NCBI GenBank assembly: GCA_028289455.1
Contig: JANQPN010000012.1
Location: forward strand, 1 to 64,000
Direction: 5' to 3'
Length of the DNA: 64,000 bases
From: Wenzhouxiangellaceae bacterium
GTDB taxonomy: Bacteria > Pseudomonadota > Gammaproteobacteria > Xanthomonadales > Wenzhouxiangellaceae
Shown here: piece by piece, positions 41,571-50,861 of the stretch
How positions within the stretch are numbered: position 1 is the first letter of the stretch
Layout of the letters: each line of letters opens with the position of its first letter
Notes under the pieces: model-generated
Database searches by the model: none
The model's input: only the letters and a program-made list of their open reading frames with translations
What the model was told of the DNA's origin: nothing
Made by a program: the position numbers and the translations under genes

Positions 41571-43214
41571 ATGCCGTTAACTGTTGCACTGGCACAGTTA
41601 AACGTCACCGTTGGCGATATCAGCGGAAACTGTGCCCGTATTCTTGAAGCTGTTGCTTACGCCCGTGACCAGCTGAAAGCTGATATCGTGCTGACGCCTG
41701 AACTGGCGTTAACCGGATACCCACCTGAAGATCTGGTATTGCGGCCCGGCTTCATGCAGCGCACACACGAACGTGTGGCTGAAATTATTGCTGCAGTGCA
41801 GGGTATTGATCTGCTGGTCGGTCACCCATGGCTGGAACAGGAATCGTTGTATAACTCGGTTAGCTGGGTTCGAGACGGTAACCTGCTCGGCCGTTATCAC
41901 AAACAATGTCTGCCCAACTATGCCATCTTCGATGAAAAACGCTATTTTCAACCTGGCCACAGTCCGCTGGTGGTTGAGTTAAAAGGCTGTCAGGTTGGCG
42001 TGGTAATTTGCGAAGACTGCTGGGAAAAAGAGCCGATCAGCCAGGCTAAGCAGGCCGGTGCTCAGGTTTTATTAATTCCCAATGCGTCACCCTATCGCAG
42101 GGGTAAGCACGAACGACGTCTGTATACCCTGGATGAACGCATTCAGGAAACCGGCTTGCCTATCGCTTATTGCAATCTGATCGGTGGCCAGGATGAGTTG
42201 CTGTTTGATGGCCGCTCGTTGTTTTTATCAGCAGAATCTGAGCCGTTAAGCGCGTTGCATTGCCAGGAAGCCATTGTGGCCGCTGACTTTGAACCGGACA
42301 GTGGTGGCTGGTCAGCCGTAAGTGGTCTGGATCAGGGATTAACAGCCGGACAGAATGATTATCCTGAGGTTTATTCGGCGATATGCCTCGGTGTTGGCGA
42401 TTATTTTGCCAAGAACGGCTTTTCCAAAGCCGTGCTGGGGTTATCCGGAGGCATCGATTCAGCATTGTGTCATGCCATTATGGTTGATGTATTGGGGGCC
42501 GAGAATGTCACTGTGGTGGCGCTGCCGTCACGTTATACCAGTGATTTAAGCAATGACCTAGCGCAGCAACAGGCCGATACACTCGGGACAAAGCTGTTGC
42601 AGATTCCCATCGAAAGCCTGCATCAGTCAGCTTTGCAGACACTGCTTGACAGCGACCAGCAGGCTACCGGGTTAACCGACCAGAACCTTCAGGCCCGCTG
42701 CCGCGGACTGCTGTTGATGGCCATTTCCAATCAGACCGGCGCTTTGTTGATAGCTACCGGCAATAAAAGCGAGCTGGCGGCAGGCTACTGCACTATCTAT
42801 GGTGACATGTGCGGCGGTTTTGCCCCTTTGAAGGATGTCAGCAAAACCCTGGTCTATGCGCTGGCCAGGTGGCGTAATCAGCAGGCCGGTGACCAATGGA
42901 TACCCGAAGCGGTGATTGAGCGTCCGCCCTCCGCCGAGCTGGCGCCCAATCAGAAAGACCAGGACAGTCTGCCGCCGTATGCCCGACTGGATGCGATCAT
43001 GGAACGATTTGTGGAACAGGATGTGCCTATCGGGGATATCGTCGCGGAGGGCTTTGACGAGACTGAAGTCCGGAAGATTGCCGGAATGGTGCTGCGCAAC
43101 GAGTACAAACGCCGTCAGGGCGCGCCGGGGGTAAGAATTACCAACCGCGCATTCGGGCGGGACCGCCGCTATCCGATTACTTCCAGGTGGCTGGAGAGCG
43201 GTAGTGGTTCATAA
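41571..43214 (+). CDS. nadE: Glutamine-dependent NAD+ synthetase
   Basis: Last step of NAD synthesis, using glutamine as ammonia source. The 547 residues hold two domains. The N-terminal nitrilase-type glutaminase has the Glu in TPELALTGYPPEDLVL, the Lys near YHKQCLPNYAIFDE and the Cys in VVICEDCWEKEP. The C-terminal ATP-pyrophosphatase domain has GLSGGIDSALCHAIM and TGNKSELAAGYCTIYGDMCG, ending NRAFGRDRRYPITSRW. It follows sucD by 60 bases on the same strand, with a hairpin between. No strong ribosome site precedes the ATG. Confidence 0.96.
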   Translation: MPLTVALAQLNVTVGDISGNCARILEAVAYARDQLKADIVLTPELALTGYPPEDLVLRPGFMQRTHERVAEIIAAVQGIDLLVGHPWLEQESLYNSVSWVRDGNLLGRYHKQCLPNYAIFDEKRYFQPGHSPLVVELKGCQVGVVICEDCWEKEPISQAKQAGAQVLLIPNASPYRRGKHERRLYTLDERIQETGLPIAYCNLIGGQDELLFDGRSLFLSAESEPLSALHCQEAIVAADFEPDSGGWSAVSGLDQGLTAGQNDYPEVYSAICLGVGDYFAKNGFSKAVLGLSGGIDSALCHAIMVDVLGAENVTVVALPSRYTSDLSNDLAQQQADTLGTKLLQIPIESLHQSALQTLLDSDQQATGLTDQNLQARCRGLLLMAISNQTGALLIATGNKSELAAGYCTIYGDMCGGFAPLKDVSKTLVYALARWRNQQAGDQWIPEAVIERPPSAELAPNQKDQDSLPPYARLDAIMERFVEQDVPIGDIVAEGFDETEVRKIAGMVLRNEYKRRQGAPGVRITNRAFGRDRRYPITSRWLESGSGS

Positions 43215-43272
43215 TCCAGTATCTTGGGAATCTATTGCAGGGTCACTCAGGCCATTTTCAGCAGGCTGATTA

Positions 43273-44307
43273 TCAGCGTGTAATCAGCAATACCTTATAC
43301 GCATTGTTTTCCGCTTTGCGGGATACCTTCAGCCCACAGCGTTGACAATCATCTTCATAATTTAAGAATCGGTTGGCCACCAGCCAGGTTTGTCCGTTGG
43401 CGGCAACCAGCGCGGGTAAGCGTTGTATGAAAGCCTGAGTGATGGCTGTGGTTTGTGCTATACCCTGATGGAACGGCGGGTTGCTGATGATCAACTGGTA
43501 CTGGCCGGACAAATCATCCGGATGGCCGGTAGCCGAAACGGTGCCGGTTATGTTATTGAGCTGAAAAGTCAGCCTGGCGGCCTGAATCGCGAACGCATCA
43601 TTATCGACGGCGGTATATTCGAGCTTTGGGAAATGCCGGCAGAGTACCGCACTCAATACACCCGAGCCGCTGCCGAAGTCCAATGCGCTGCCGGTGGCAG
43701 GAATATCACCGCGGTTTGCGGTGATGGTATCGAGCAGCAGCTGACTGCCGCTGTCCAGACGTCCGTCAGCAAATACTCCAGGTAATCCGGCAATATCGAG
43801 GGCCGCAGAATTCAGCTGCAATGACCAGCTATCGGTGACATCCTCCAAGCTGGTGAGCTCGCGAACGTCAAGCAGCCCCGACCATGCCTGGCAGTGGCGG
43901 GCAGCATCAATTTTCCGCACCTGAAGGCAATAATGGTCAAGCTTTTTTCCGGTGCTTTTTATGCCATTGTCGATTGCGCCGATAACAATAAGCCGGGTGC
44001 CAGGCGCTACTCTGCCGCCCAGCAGCTGCAGCTGGGCCAGCAGGCGCTGCTTTCCTTTGGGCAGAAACAAGATAATGCAAAAGTCATCTGGATGATCGGG
44101 TAACTGATCGGGTAAATGACAGGCAAACCAGGTGGGTACTCCACTCTGTTCCCAGCCTCGGTAATTCTGAAAATTATCATGTAAGACGCCGGTAATATTC
44201 AGCCGTGGATAGACTGCCGGGTTATCAGGCGGGTTGATCAACAGCACTGACGAAGGCAACAACTGTTGCTGATGCAGGCGCATCAACAGGGCGGATTCGT
44301 TATGCAT
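43273..44307 (-). CDS. rsmC: 16S rRNA (guanine1207-N2)-methyltransferase
   Basis: Methylates G1207 of 16S rRNA with S-adenosylmethionine. The 344 residues fit the two-domain RsmC plan (E. coli 343): an N-terminal degenerate domain (LLRLHQQQLL-like start, ILFLPKGKQRLLAQL) and a C-terminal catalytic domain with LDFGSGSGVLSAVL, VDNDAFAIQAARLTFQLN and the motif IISNPPFHQG, followed by LVANRFLNYE. The end NAYKVLLITR is typical. It lies seven bases downstream of rimO on the same strand, so both ribosome-modifying genes are probably cotranscribed. Confidence 0.92.
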   Translation of the reverse strand: MHNESALLMRLHQQQLLPSSVLLINPPDNPAVYPRLNITGVLHDNFQNYRGWEQSGVPTWFACHLPDQLPDHPDDFCIILFLPKGKQRLLAQLQLLGGRVAPGTRLIVIGAIDNGIKSTGKKLDHYCLQVRKIDAARHCQAWSGLLDVRELTSLEDVTDSWSLQLNSAALDIAGLPGVFADGRLDSGSQLLLDTITANRGDIPATGSALDFGSGSGVLSAVLCRHFPKLEYTAVDNDAFAIQAARLTFQLNNITGTVSATGHPDDLSGQYQLIISNPPFHQGIAQTTAITQAFIQRLPALVAANGQTWLVANRFLNYEDDCQRCGLKVSRKAENNAYKVLLITR

Positions 44308-44314
44308 AGCCGGT

Positions 44315-45664
44315 TTATTTGATCAATGATGCATACAGGTCATATTCATCAGCGCCGTCGATCTCGACGGTTACCTGATCACCCGGTTGCAGGTGGCCTG
44401 CATCGGCAACAAGTATCTGGCCATCAATTTCAGGAGCATCGGCATAACCGCGGGCAATGGCCTGTCCGTCATCAATAGCATCCACCAGCGCCTGCTGTTG
44501 AGTGCCGATTTTGTCCTGCAGCCGCTCAGCACTGATTTCGGCCTGAGTCTGCATAAAGATTTCCCAGCGTTCCTGCTTAAGTTGTTCAGGTACCGGATCT
44601 GCCAGCTGGTTGGCGGCAGCACCTTCAACCGGTGAGTATTGGAAACACCCAACCCTGTCCAGTTGCGCGGCTTTAAGAAACTCCAGTAATTCATTGAATT
44701 CCTGATCAGTTTCACCTGGAAAACCCACAATAAACGTACTTCGGATGGTCAGTTCCGGACAGATTTCGCGCCACTTCCTGACCCGCTCCAGGTTGTTTTC
44801 CGTGGCTGCCGGGCGGCGCATGCGCTTCAATGTTGCCGTGCTGCCGTGCTGAAAAGGGATATCCAAATAGGGCAGAATCAGGCCATCCCGCATTAATGGA
44901 ATCACATCATCCACATGCGGATAAGGGTAGACATAATGCAGGCGTACCCACACTCCGGTGTCGCGGCTGAGTTCACCCATGGCAGTACATAAACCGGTCA
45001 TGCGGGTTTGATACTCGGTATCCCGCCACCAGTCCTGCTGGTATCGGGTATCCACACCATAGGCACTGGTGTCCTGAGAAATGATCAGCAGTTCACGCAC
45101 GCCTGATTCAACCAGCTGCTCGGCTTCGCGCATCACCATTCCCAGCGGCCGGCTGACCAGTTTGCCGCGCATTGATGGAATGATGCAGAAGCTGCACTTG
45201 TGATTACAGCCTTCTGAAATTTTAAGGTAGGCATAATGCCGCGGTGTGAGTTTAACGCCGGGAGCAGCAGTTGCCGGCTCGGGAATCAAATCAGTGAAAG
45301 GGTCGTGCGGTACCGGCAAATGCTGGTGCACCGAGTCCAGCACGGCATCATATTGCTGTGGCCCGCTGACGTGTAAAACACTGGGGTGTATGCCGGTGAT
45401 TTCCTCCGGCTTGGCGCCCAGGCAGCCGGTGACAATGACTTTACCGTTTTCCTGCAATGCTTCACCAATGGTCTCTATGGATTCGGCCTTGGCCTCGTCA
45501 ATAAAACCACAGGTATTGACCACTACCAGGTCGGCTTCATCATAAGTTGGCGCAATGGCGTAACCATCAGTTCGCAGACGGGTCAGAATCTGTTCGGAAT
45601 CGACCAAAGCCTTTGGGCAGCCCAATGAAACAAAGCCGACTTTGGGTTGTGAGTTGACATTCAT
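44315..45664 (-). CDS. rimO: Ribosomal protein S12 methylthiotransferase
   Basis: Radical-SAM enzyme that adds a methylthio group to an Asp of ribosomal protein S12. The 449 residues show the N-terminal domain ([52 protein letters not shown]) that binds the auxiliary cluster. The radical-SAM motif is [20 protein letters not shown], and a C-terminal TRAM domain starts near [12 protein letters not shown]. The ATG at 45664 is chosen by comparison with E. coli RimO, which begins close to KVGFVSLGC; an upstream start at 45700 would add 12 residues. It is followed closely by rsmC. Confidence 0.95.
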   Translation of the reverse strand: MNVNSQPKVGFVSLGCPKALVDSEQILTRLRTDGYAIAPTYDEADLVVVNTCGFIDEAKAESIETIGEALQENGKVIVTGCLGAKPEEITGIHPSVLHVSGPQQYDAVLDSVHQHLPVPHDPFTDLIPEPATAAPGVKLTPRHYAYLKISEGCNHKCSFCIIPSMRGKLVSRPLGMVMREAEQLVESGVRELLIISQDTSAYGVDTRYQQDWWRDTEYQTRMTGLCTAMGELSRDTGVWVRLHYVYPYPHVDDVIPLMRDGLILPYLDIPFQHGSTATLKRMRRPAATENNLERVRKWREICPELTIRSTFIVGFPGETDQEFNELLEFLKAAQLDRVGCFQYSPVEGAAANQLADPVPEQLKQERWEIFMQTQAEISAERLQDKIGTQQQALVDAIDDGQAIARGYADAPEIDGQILVADAGHLQPGDQVTVEIDGADEYDLYASLIK

Positions 45665-45932
45665 GTGGTTTCTCAAAGTTGAATCGGACAGCGTGGACAA
45701 TTCCTGAATCGGGTAATAAAACCTTGTTATATCGCTTTGATTTTATTGGCTGACGACAGCCAGTAAGTGATATTGCCCATGCACAATTATGCTGCCGCTA
45801 TTGTATCAGTAACTACTATTGAAAATACCGGTGTTGGAGCCGGCTGTTATCAGGACAATAAGTCATTTCGTTTTTGCCGGTGTCGGTGCTATGCTCCGTC
45901 GGGCTTGTATTGTGTAGATTGGGAGACTTGTG

Positions 45933-47297
45933 ATGCCTGTTCGTGTATGTATGTGCCTGCTGATGTTGGTTACCGGTGTGGCGATGGGCCAGCAGAAGGC
46001 ATTGGTTGGCGGGACGCTGGTAGACGGGCTGGGAGCAGCACCCATATATGACAGCGTCATATTGATAAACGGCGATACTATCACCGCTACCGGTACACAA
46101 GAAGAACTGGCAGTACCGGAAGGGTATCAGGTTATTTCCACGGAAGGCATGACGGTTTTGCCCGGTTTATGGGAAATGCATGCTCACCTGATGCTGAACG
46201 GCCATTCCGACTACGGGCATTGGCATCCCACATACCGGAACAGGCTTGAGGATGAGATCATGCCGGCTTCTGCAGTCCAACTGCTATTAGCGGGTATCAC
46301 CACTGCACGTGATTTAGGCGCACCCCTGGATGAGTCTATTTCCATTAAGCAGCGGGTTGCATCAGGTGAAATTCCCGGCCCCCGCCTGTTTGTTTCAGGG
46401 CCGTTTCTGCAGCATCGGCCGTATCCTGGAACCGATAATTATCGCTGGGGGATACATGGCGAGGAGGATGCACGGGCTAAGGTCCGCCGTCTGCATGAAG
46501 CAGGTATGGATGTGATCAAGATGGTGGATCAGGATGAAATGACCCGTAAGGAAGCGGCCGCTGTGGTTGATGAAGCGCATAAGCTGGGTATGAAAGTGGT
46601 AGGTCATTCACACCGGCCCGAGGAAATCCGGCTGGGTCTGGAAATCGGTGTGGATAATTTTGAGCATACTGGACTCGCCGCTGCACCTGAGTATCCGGAA
46701 AGTGTGATGACAGCTTTGAAAGAGCGTACCGCGACCGGACGGGTTCGGGGTGGACCTTTGTACTGGACACCAACAGTAGAGGGGTTGTGGAACTATGATT
46801 ACACCCGTGACAATCCTGAGGCATTGGATAACGATTGCTGGCACCGCGGGCTGGAGCAGGACACCATTGCCGATATTCAAGAATCCATCACCCATCCTGG
46901 CCGGTTGTTGTATTTTCAGTTAACACCCAAGCGCAAGCCGACCTTAAAGCGCAAGATTCAGCAGCTCCGCGAGGCCGGGGTTGTGATGATGATTGGCACC
47001 GATAGCGGCATACCGATGAAATTTCATTGCCAGTCAACCTGGAATGAAATGGAGGTCTGGGTGAATGTGATGGATATCCCGGTAATGGAAACCATTCAGG
47101 CGGCCACCTATTGGCCATCGAAGTTTATGGGCGTTGAGGAACAATGGGGTACAGTAGTGCCGGGACGCCTGGCGGATATTATTGCTGTTAAAGGTGATGT
47201 GTTACGGCATATCGCATTGCTGCAGAATGTTGATTTTGTGATGAAAGGCGGTGTGGTCTATAAACAGGACGGCCGTCCCGTGGAAGAAAACTTATAA
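45933..47297 (+). CDS. Exported amidohydrolase-family metal-dependent hydrolase
   Basis: A hydrolase of 454 residues with a short signal peptide (CMCLLMLVTGVAMG). Mature text starts KALVGGTLVDGLG, the usual composite beta-sandwich strand. Metal-site motifs are EMHAHLML (HxH), KMVDQDE (position of the bridging Lys), GHSH, FEHTG, and the Asp in IGTDSGIP. The end GRLADIIAVKGDV is typical of the imidazolonepropionase/prolidase-like subgroup. The substrate cannot be told; peptidase, lactonase or imidase activity are all possible. The ATG has GGGAGA six bases upstream. A small lipoprotein gene follows 18 bases later and may be cotranscribed. Confidence 0.88.
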   Translation: MPVRVCMCLLMLVTGVAMGQQKALVGGTLVDGLGAAPIYDSVILINGDTITATGTQEELAVPEGYQVISTEGMTVLPGLWEMHAHLMLNGHSDYGHWHPTYRNRLEDEIMPASAVQLLLAGITTARDLGAPLDESISIKQRVASGEIPGPRLFVSGPFLQHRPYPGTDNYRWGIHGEEDARAKVRRLHEAGMDVIKMVDQDEMTRKEAAAVVDEAHKLGMKVVGHSHRPEEIRLGLEIGVDNFEHTGLAAAPEYPESVMTALKERTATGRVRGGPLYWTPTVEGLWNYDYTRDNPEALDNDCWHRGLEQDTIADIQESITHPGRLLYFQLTPKRKPTLKRKIQQLREAGVVMMIGTDSGIPMKFHCQSTWNEMEVWVNVMDIPVMETIQAATYWPSKFMGVEEQWGTVVPGRLADIIAVKGDVLRHIALLQNVDFVMKGGVVYKQDGRPVEENL

Positions 47298-47315
47298 CAA
47301 ACCGGGGTTAAACCT

Positions 47316-47639
47316 ATGAAAACTAAAATTCTTTTCTGTGTTGTACTGGTTGGCGTGTTGTCTGCCTGCGGTGGCGGCGGAGGCTCAGTCAGTGAAGCTG
47401 CATTAGCCGAAGCGTGTAACGATACCGTTAACTGGACCAGTGAAGGTTGTGATTGTATGGCTGAAAAAGCCAAGCAGGACTTATCGGTAAAAGGCCAGCA
47501 GCTGCTGTATGCCTCGTTGACGGATGATGCCGAGCGTGCTGAAGAGCTCGCCAAAAGCATGACGCTGGAAGAAGCGACCACGGCAGGTATGTTCATGGTC
47601 AACGCCGGCATGAGCTGTGCCATGGCTCAGCAGGAATAA
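47316..47639 (+). CDS. Small lipoprotein of unknown function
   Basis: A protein of 107 residues. The lipobox LSAC puts the lipidated Cys at residue 18, followed by a Gly run (GGGGGS) as a flexible linker. The mature domain has CNDTVNW, SEGCDCMAEKAKQDL and AGMSCAMAQ, so four cysteines could form two disulfides; the rest looks helical. I do not recognise the family. It follows the amidohydrolase by 18 bases and might be anchored to the outer membrane as its partner, but that is only inferred from position. Confidence 0.75.
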   Translation: MKTKILFCVVLVGVLSACGGGGGSVSEAALAEACNDTVNWTSEGCDCMAEKAKQDLSVKGQQLLYASLTDDAERAEELAKSMTLEEATTAGMFMVNAGMSCAMAQQE

Positions 47640-47693
47640 TTTCTGAGACAGTTCTAGGCGCGGGTAATAACCCGTTCAGATCAATGCTATACA

Positions 47694-47730
47694 GCCCCTG
47701 TTCTACATATATGAAAAGGCAGGGGCCGTT
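47694..47730. terminator. Possible terminator hairpin between convergent genes
   Basis: Stem GCCCCTG / CAGGGGC with a 19-base loop, lying between the small lipoprotein and the DUF1223 gene, which converge. The T content after the stem is modest on both strands, so the call is weak. Confidence 0.3.
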
Positions 47731-47785
47731 CTTTGCATTGTGGCTTACGCCAGTATGCAGCAACAGCTTGCTGCACTGGCAGTCA

Positions 47786-48541
47786 TTATTTAATAGATGG
47801 TAACCAGCCGCCGGTGGCCTGCAGCGGGGCAGGGCTGTTTTCGGTATTGACCCAGGCAACAATGGCCAGTCGCCGGCTGTCCGGGTAATCAACCGATGGT
47901 ACGGACAGCTCCCACTGGTTGTTACCGTTTTGAATCTGCGTGGTGCTGTGCTCAAGTACGACGAAATCTTCAGATAAAACCCGTCCGCGGTTTTCGCCGG
48001 CGCCAATATCTGATTGTATGCCAAATCCCAATACAGCCAAATGAGCTGTCAGGAGTCTGTTATCGGCTATGCCGGAAGGAGTGAACTTGATTTGCGCAGA
48101 CTGCAGATCGGTTTCCAGCTTAAGAATGCCAACTGTTTTGTTGGATGATAAATCCGGCTGTTGACGGCGGAAAAAACCACGCCATTCCTGACCTTTAACG
48201 ACTAGTCCGGGGGTATACACATTGCTGAGATTGCCGCTGACTGCATAATTTTGTTGCCGGCGGGTATTTTGCGGGTCGGCAAATTCATCTGGCCAGCCCA
48301 GGTAATCCCAGTAATCCACATGGAAAGCCATCGGAATAACCTCAGTCCACAGACCCGGGTGATCAACAAACTGACGTAACCATTTATCCGCCGGCGGACA
48401 GCTGCTGCAGCCATGGGAAGTGAACAGTTCTATGGTGGAAACCTGTTTGTCCGAGCTGGAGAAACTTATTGCAGGCTGTGCGAATGCTGTACCGGTGATC
48501 AACAGCATAGGAATAATCAGGGAAAATAGTTGCAGCGGCAT
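47786..48541 (-). CDS. DUF1223-family exported thioredoxin-like protein
   Basis: A protein of 251 residues with a signal peptide (FSLIIPMLLITGTAFA). The mature part starts with the DUF1223 signature: STIELFTSHGCSSCPPADKW, with a CxxC in a thioredoxin-like fold, then HVDYWDYLGWPDEFADPQ, RRQQNYA and VYTPGLVVKGQEW. Function is unknown for the family; the Cys pair and export suggest a periplasmic redox role. A later beta-rich part ends with VAWVNTENSPAPLQATGGWL. It is monocistronic, divergent from the entericidin-like gene. Confidence 0.9.
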   Translation of the reverse strand: MPLQLFSLIIPMLLITGTAFAQPAISFSSSDKQVSTIELFTSHGCSSCPPADKWLRQFVDHPGLWTEVIPMAFHVDYWDYLGWPDEFADPQNTRRQQNYAVSGNLSNVYTPGLVVKGQEWRGFFRRQQPDLSSNKTVGILKLETDLQSAQIKFTPSGIADNRLLTAHLAVLGFGIQSDIGAGENRGRVLSEDFVVLEHSTTQIQNGNNQWELSVPSVDYPDSRRLAIVAWVNTENSPAPLQATGGWLPSIK

Positions 48542-48630
48542 GGTTAAACCTTATAAGAACCTGACTAATAAGACCGACTGCGCATCGTTTTATCACAGCC
48601 AGCTGAGCAGGTTTTGGAGCGATTCAGTTT

Positions 48631-48639
48631 TGTTATACT
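48631..48639 (+). promoter_or_regulatory. Extended -10 promoter of the entericidin-like gene
   Basis: TGTTATACT, an extended -10 element (TGn plus TATACT), 37 bases before the ATG. The -35 region is poor (TTTTGG-like), as is common with extended -10 promoters. Confidence 0.45.
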
Positions 48640-48676
48640 TTCGCCAGGCGGATTTTTATACGGTCAAGGAGTACAC

Positions 48677-48826
48677 ATGAGTAAGCAGAAAATATTTTTG
48701 GCGGCCCTGATGGCTTTGTTGGTTGGATTGACCACTGCCTGTAACACCATTCAAGGTGTCGGCCGTGATCTGGAGTCTGCAGGCGGAGCAATAGAAGATG
48801 CTGCAGATGGTGATGACGACGATTAA
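48677..48826 (+). CDS. Entericidin A/B-family small lipoprotein
   Basis: A 49-residue lipoprotein: charged start MSKQKIF, hydrophobic core, lipobox TTAC with Cys22, then NTIQGVGRDLESAGGAIEDA and an Asp-rich end. The segment after the Cys matches the entericidin pattern (CNTxxGxGxDxxxxGxxI). In E. coli EcnA/EcnB form an antidote/toxin pair linked to stationary-phase lysis; only one such gene is here. AAGGAG lies eight bases before the ATG. It has its own promoter-like element and terminator, so it is probably a single-gene unit. Many bacteria have lone copies with unknown role. Confidence 0.88.
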   Translation: MSKQKIFLAALMALLVGLTTACNTIQGVGRDLESAGGAIEDAADGDDDD

Positions 48827-48848
48827 GTCATTTCAATAAATATTCTAT

Positions 48849-48873
48849 AAGCCGCTGAAAAAAGCGGCTTTTT
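48849..48873 (+). terminator. Rho-independent terminator of the entericidin-like gene
   Basis: Stem AAGCCGCT / AGCGGCTT with an A-rich six-base loop, followed by TTTC. It abuts the last codon of the convergent alkB gene; the A-rich loop reads as T on the other strand. Confidence 0.8.
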
Positions 48874-49931
48874 CATGTTTGGCTTGGCAGCCGGTGATTC
48901 ATTACTTTAAACCATAGTGGGGGCACCAGAGCCAACAGAAACATGGTGGCATAACCAGCCGGCAGCTGTGGCGCATCCGCATGGCTTTTAAGGTTCTGAT
49001 AGGCGATGCGTGGGTTGGCATGGTGATCGGAATGGCGCTGCAGGTGCAGCAGCATCTGATTACTCAGCCAGAAGTCTGAATTCCAGGAATCCTGCGGACT
49101 GGGACGCTCAAAGCGCCCGGATTCAAGCTGCCTGCGGCGCAATCCGTAATGCTCAACATAATTGATGATTTCCAAAGAGGTAATAGCCATCAGTGCCTGG
49201 CCTGCCCACACAGCCAGCCCGATTATTCCGAACTGCCAGGTCACCAGGACAGCCAGTGCAGCGGTAATCAGATACCACCACAGCATTTCATTGCGCCAAT
49301 GCCAGGCAGGTAATTTGAATATCGACAAGCGTTTAGCTTCCAGTCGCCAGGCATTTTGTGAATTGTTCCAAATTGAGCGTGGCAGGAAATGATAAAGCGT
49401 CTGGCCATTATCCGCCGAGGAAGGATCCTTGGGCGTGGAAACCCATACATGATGGCCGCGTACATGTTCTATCTTGAAGCCGGCATAGGCAACTGTGGTC
49501 AGCAGCAGTCCTCCGAGCCAGCTTTGTAAGCGGCTTTTCTTATGAATCAGTTCATGCGCGACGTTGATGGCGTTGATGCCACTGACTATACCGAAGGATA
49601 AAACCAGACCAAACCAGCCGGCTGTGCTTATCCAGCCGGTGGATACTGCAAAAACCAGTACATACCACAACAGCGCAAACTGAATCAGGGCGCAAAGCAC
49701 CGGCAGTGCTGTGTAAACAATCGGGGGGCCGCCGACCGGTGTATTGCGGCGGTCACGCCCCAGTGCATAATCAACAAAAGGCAGGACTACATAAAGTACG
49801 ATCAACGGCAGCCACAGGGCGGTATTGGCCCATCCGATGAGCTGAGCTTCCGCCAGATAGACAGCGGTGATCAGTGAAAAGGGCATCAGCGCCGGGATTA
49901 CCAAGCTGAACAGAAAGCCGAAACGTTTCAT
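48873..49931 (-). CDS. alkB: Alkane 1-monooxygenase (AlkB-type integral-membrane di-iron hydroxylase)
   Basis: Hydroxylates the terminal carbon of medium-chain alkanes. The 352 residues have about six membrane spans and the full set of histidine boxes: HELIH (126-130), HVRGHH (156-161), NYVEHYG (257-263, the AlkB-specific motif) and LQRHSDHH (297-304). This order and spacing fit AlkB better than fatty-acid desaturases. It is about 50 residues shorter than typical AlkB, mostly at the N-terminus. No rubredoxin or rubredoxin reductase gene is nearby, so electrons must come from elsewhere. It is convergent with the entericidin-like gene. Confidence 0.9.
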   Translation of the reverse strand: MKRFGFLFSLVIPALMPFSLITAVYLAEAQLIGWANTALWLPLIVLYVVLPFVDYALGRDRRNTPVGGPPIVYTALPVLCALIQFALLWYVLVFAVSTGWISTAGWFGLVLSFGIVSGINAINVAHELIHKKSRLQSWLGGLLLTTVAYAGFKIEHVRGHHVWVSTPKDPSSADNGQTLYHFLPRSIWNNSQNAWRLEAKRLSIFKLPAWHWRNEMLWWYLITAALAVLVTWQFGIIGLAVWAGQALMAITSLEIINYVEHYGLRRRQLESGRFERPSPQDSWNSDFWLSNQMLLHLQRHSDHHANPRIAYQNLKSHADAPQLPAGYATMFLLALVPPLWFKVMNHRLPSQT

Positions 49932-50007
49932 GACCGGTGTGATATATCCATACAGCGCTTATTAGTATCACATTTTAAGCGCCGCTGCGCTGCTGCGGTT
50001 CTGGGTT

Positions 50008-50799
50008 TTAAGCTGGCTCCCGGTATGGTTGACCGGTAACTGCTGCACACAGCTTTTTTAAACCGGTAACCAGCCTGGGCCCGGGTCTGCCCAGGAAAGC
50101 TTCGCTGATGGCAACTATTCGGTGGTTTCGGACTGCCGAAATATCTTCCCAGCCTTCCCGCCGACTGACTATATTCGGACGGTAGTTTCTTTCCGGAACT
50201 CCACACCACGACATAACGATTACATCAGGGTTGAACTGCTGGGCTTCTTCAGTAGAAATCGGCCTGCTTTGACAATCGTCATCAGCCAATGGGTTAATGC
50301 CACCGGCCAGCTGAATCAACGATGTTGCCCAGGATTGCCTGCCGGGAACGATAACAGGTTTGGGCCACCACTCGACAAGCACTTTCTGCGGCTGTTCCAA
50401 CCTGCTGGCAGTCAACGAATCCAGCTGCTCGAGAAATTGGTCAGCCAGTTGGTGCCCGCGCTCGGGAACACCCAGCACCTGGGCAATTTTGATGAAATCA
50501 GCGGCAATATCCTGTAGACAGCGCGGTGCTCGAACGAGAATGGGAATGTCACAGTCACTTAGTCTGCTGATTACCTGATCATGGCCCGGCACGGTGTCTG
50601 AGGCAATGATCAAATCCGGTTTAAGTGCAATAACTTTATCCGGGTCGACATCCAGGTCAGGGCCGACTTTGGGCAGGTTGTCGACAATATCGGCAGGATA
50701 ATCTGAATGGTCATCAACACCGACCAGATAGTCGGCACAACCCAATGCGCAGATGATTTCTGTATTGGAACAACTATGGCTGACGATGCGCATCCGCAC
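50008..50799 (-). CDS. BtuF-like helical-backbone substrate-binding protein
   Basis: A protein of 263 residues of the cobalamin/iron-siderophore periplasmic-binding family. It begins RIVSHSCSNTEIICALGCAD, the BtuF-type opening, with GVDDHSDYPADI, then LKPDLIIASDTVPGHDQVI, WATSLIQLAGGINPLAD and FNPDVIVMSWCGVPERNY. The long central helix is present, typical of BtuF. There is no signal peptide: the binding fold begins at residue 3. Such leaderless versions are often annotated cobalamin-binding protein. No BtuC or BtuD gene is next to it, so transport may not be its job. An extended start is not available because a stop lies upstream in frame. Confidence 0.85.
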   Translation of the reverse strand: MRMRIVSHSCSNTEIICALGCADYLVGVDDHSDYPADIVDNLPKVGPDLDVDPDKVIALKPDLIIASDTVPGHDQVISRLSDCDIPILVRAPRCLQDIAADFIKIAQVLGVPERGHQLADQFLEQLDSLTASRLEQPQKVLVEWWPKPVIVPGRQSWATSLIQLAGGINPLADDDCQSRPISTEEAQQFNPDVIVMSWCGVPERNYRPNIVSRREGWEDISAVRNHRIVAISEAFLGRPGPRLVTGLKKLCAAVTGQPYREPA

Positions 50800-50861
50800 A
50801 GGATACGCATATCCAGTAGGTTAACAACCCTGAAGTTATGTGTTTCAGGGTTCAGCTATGG

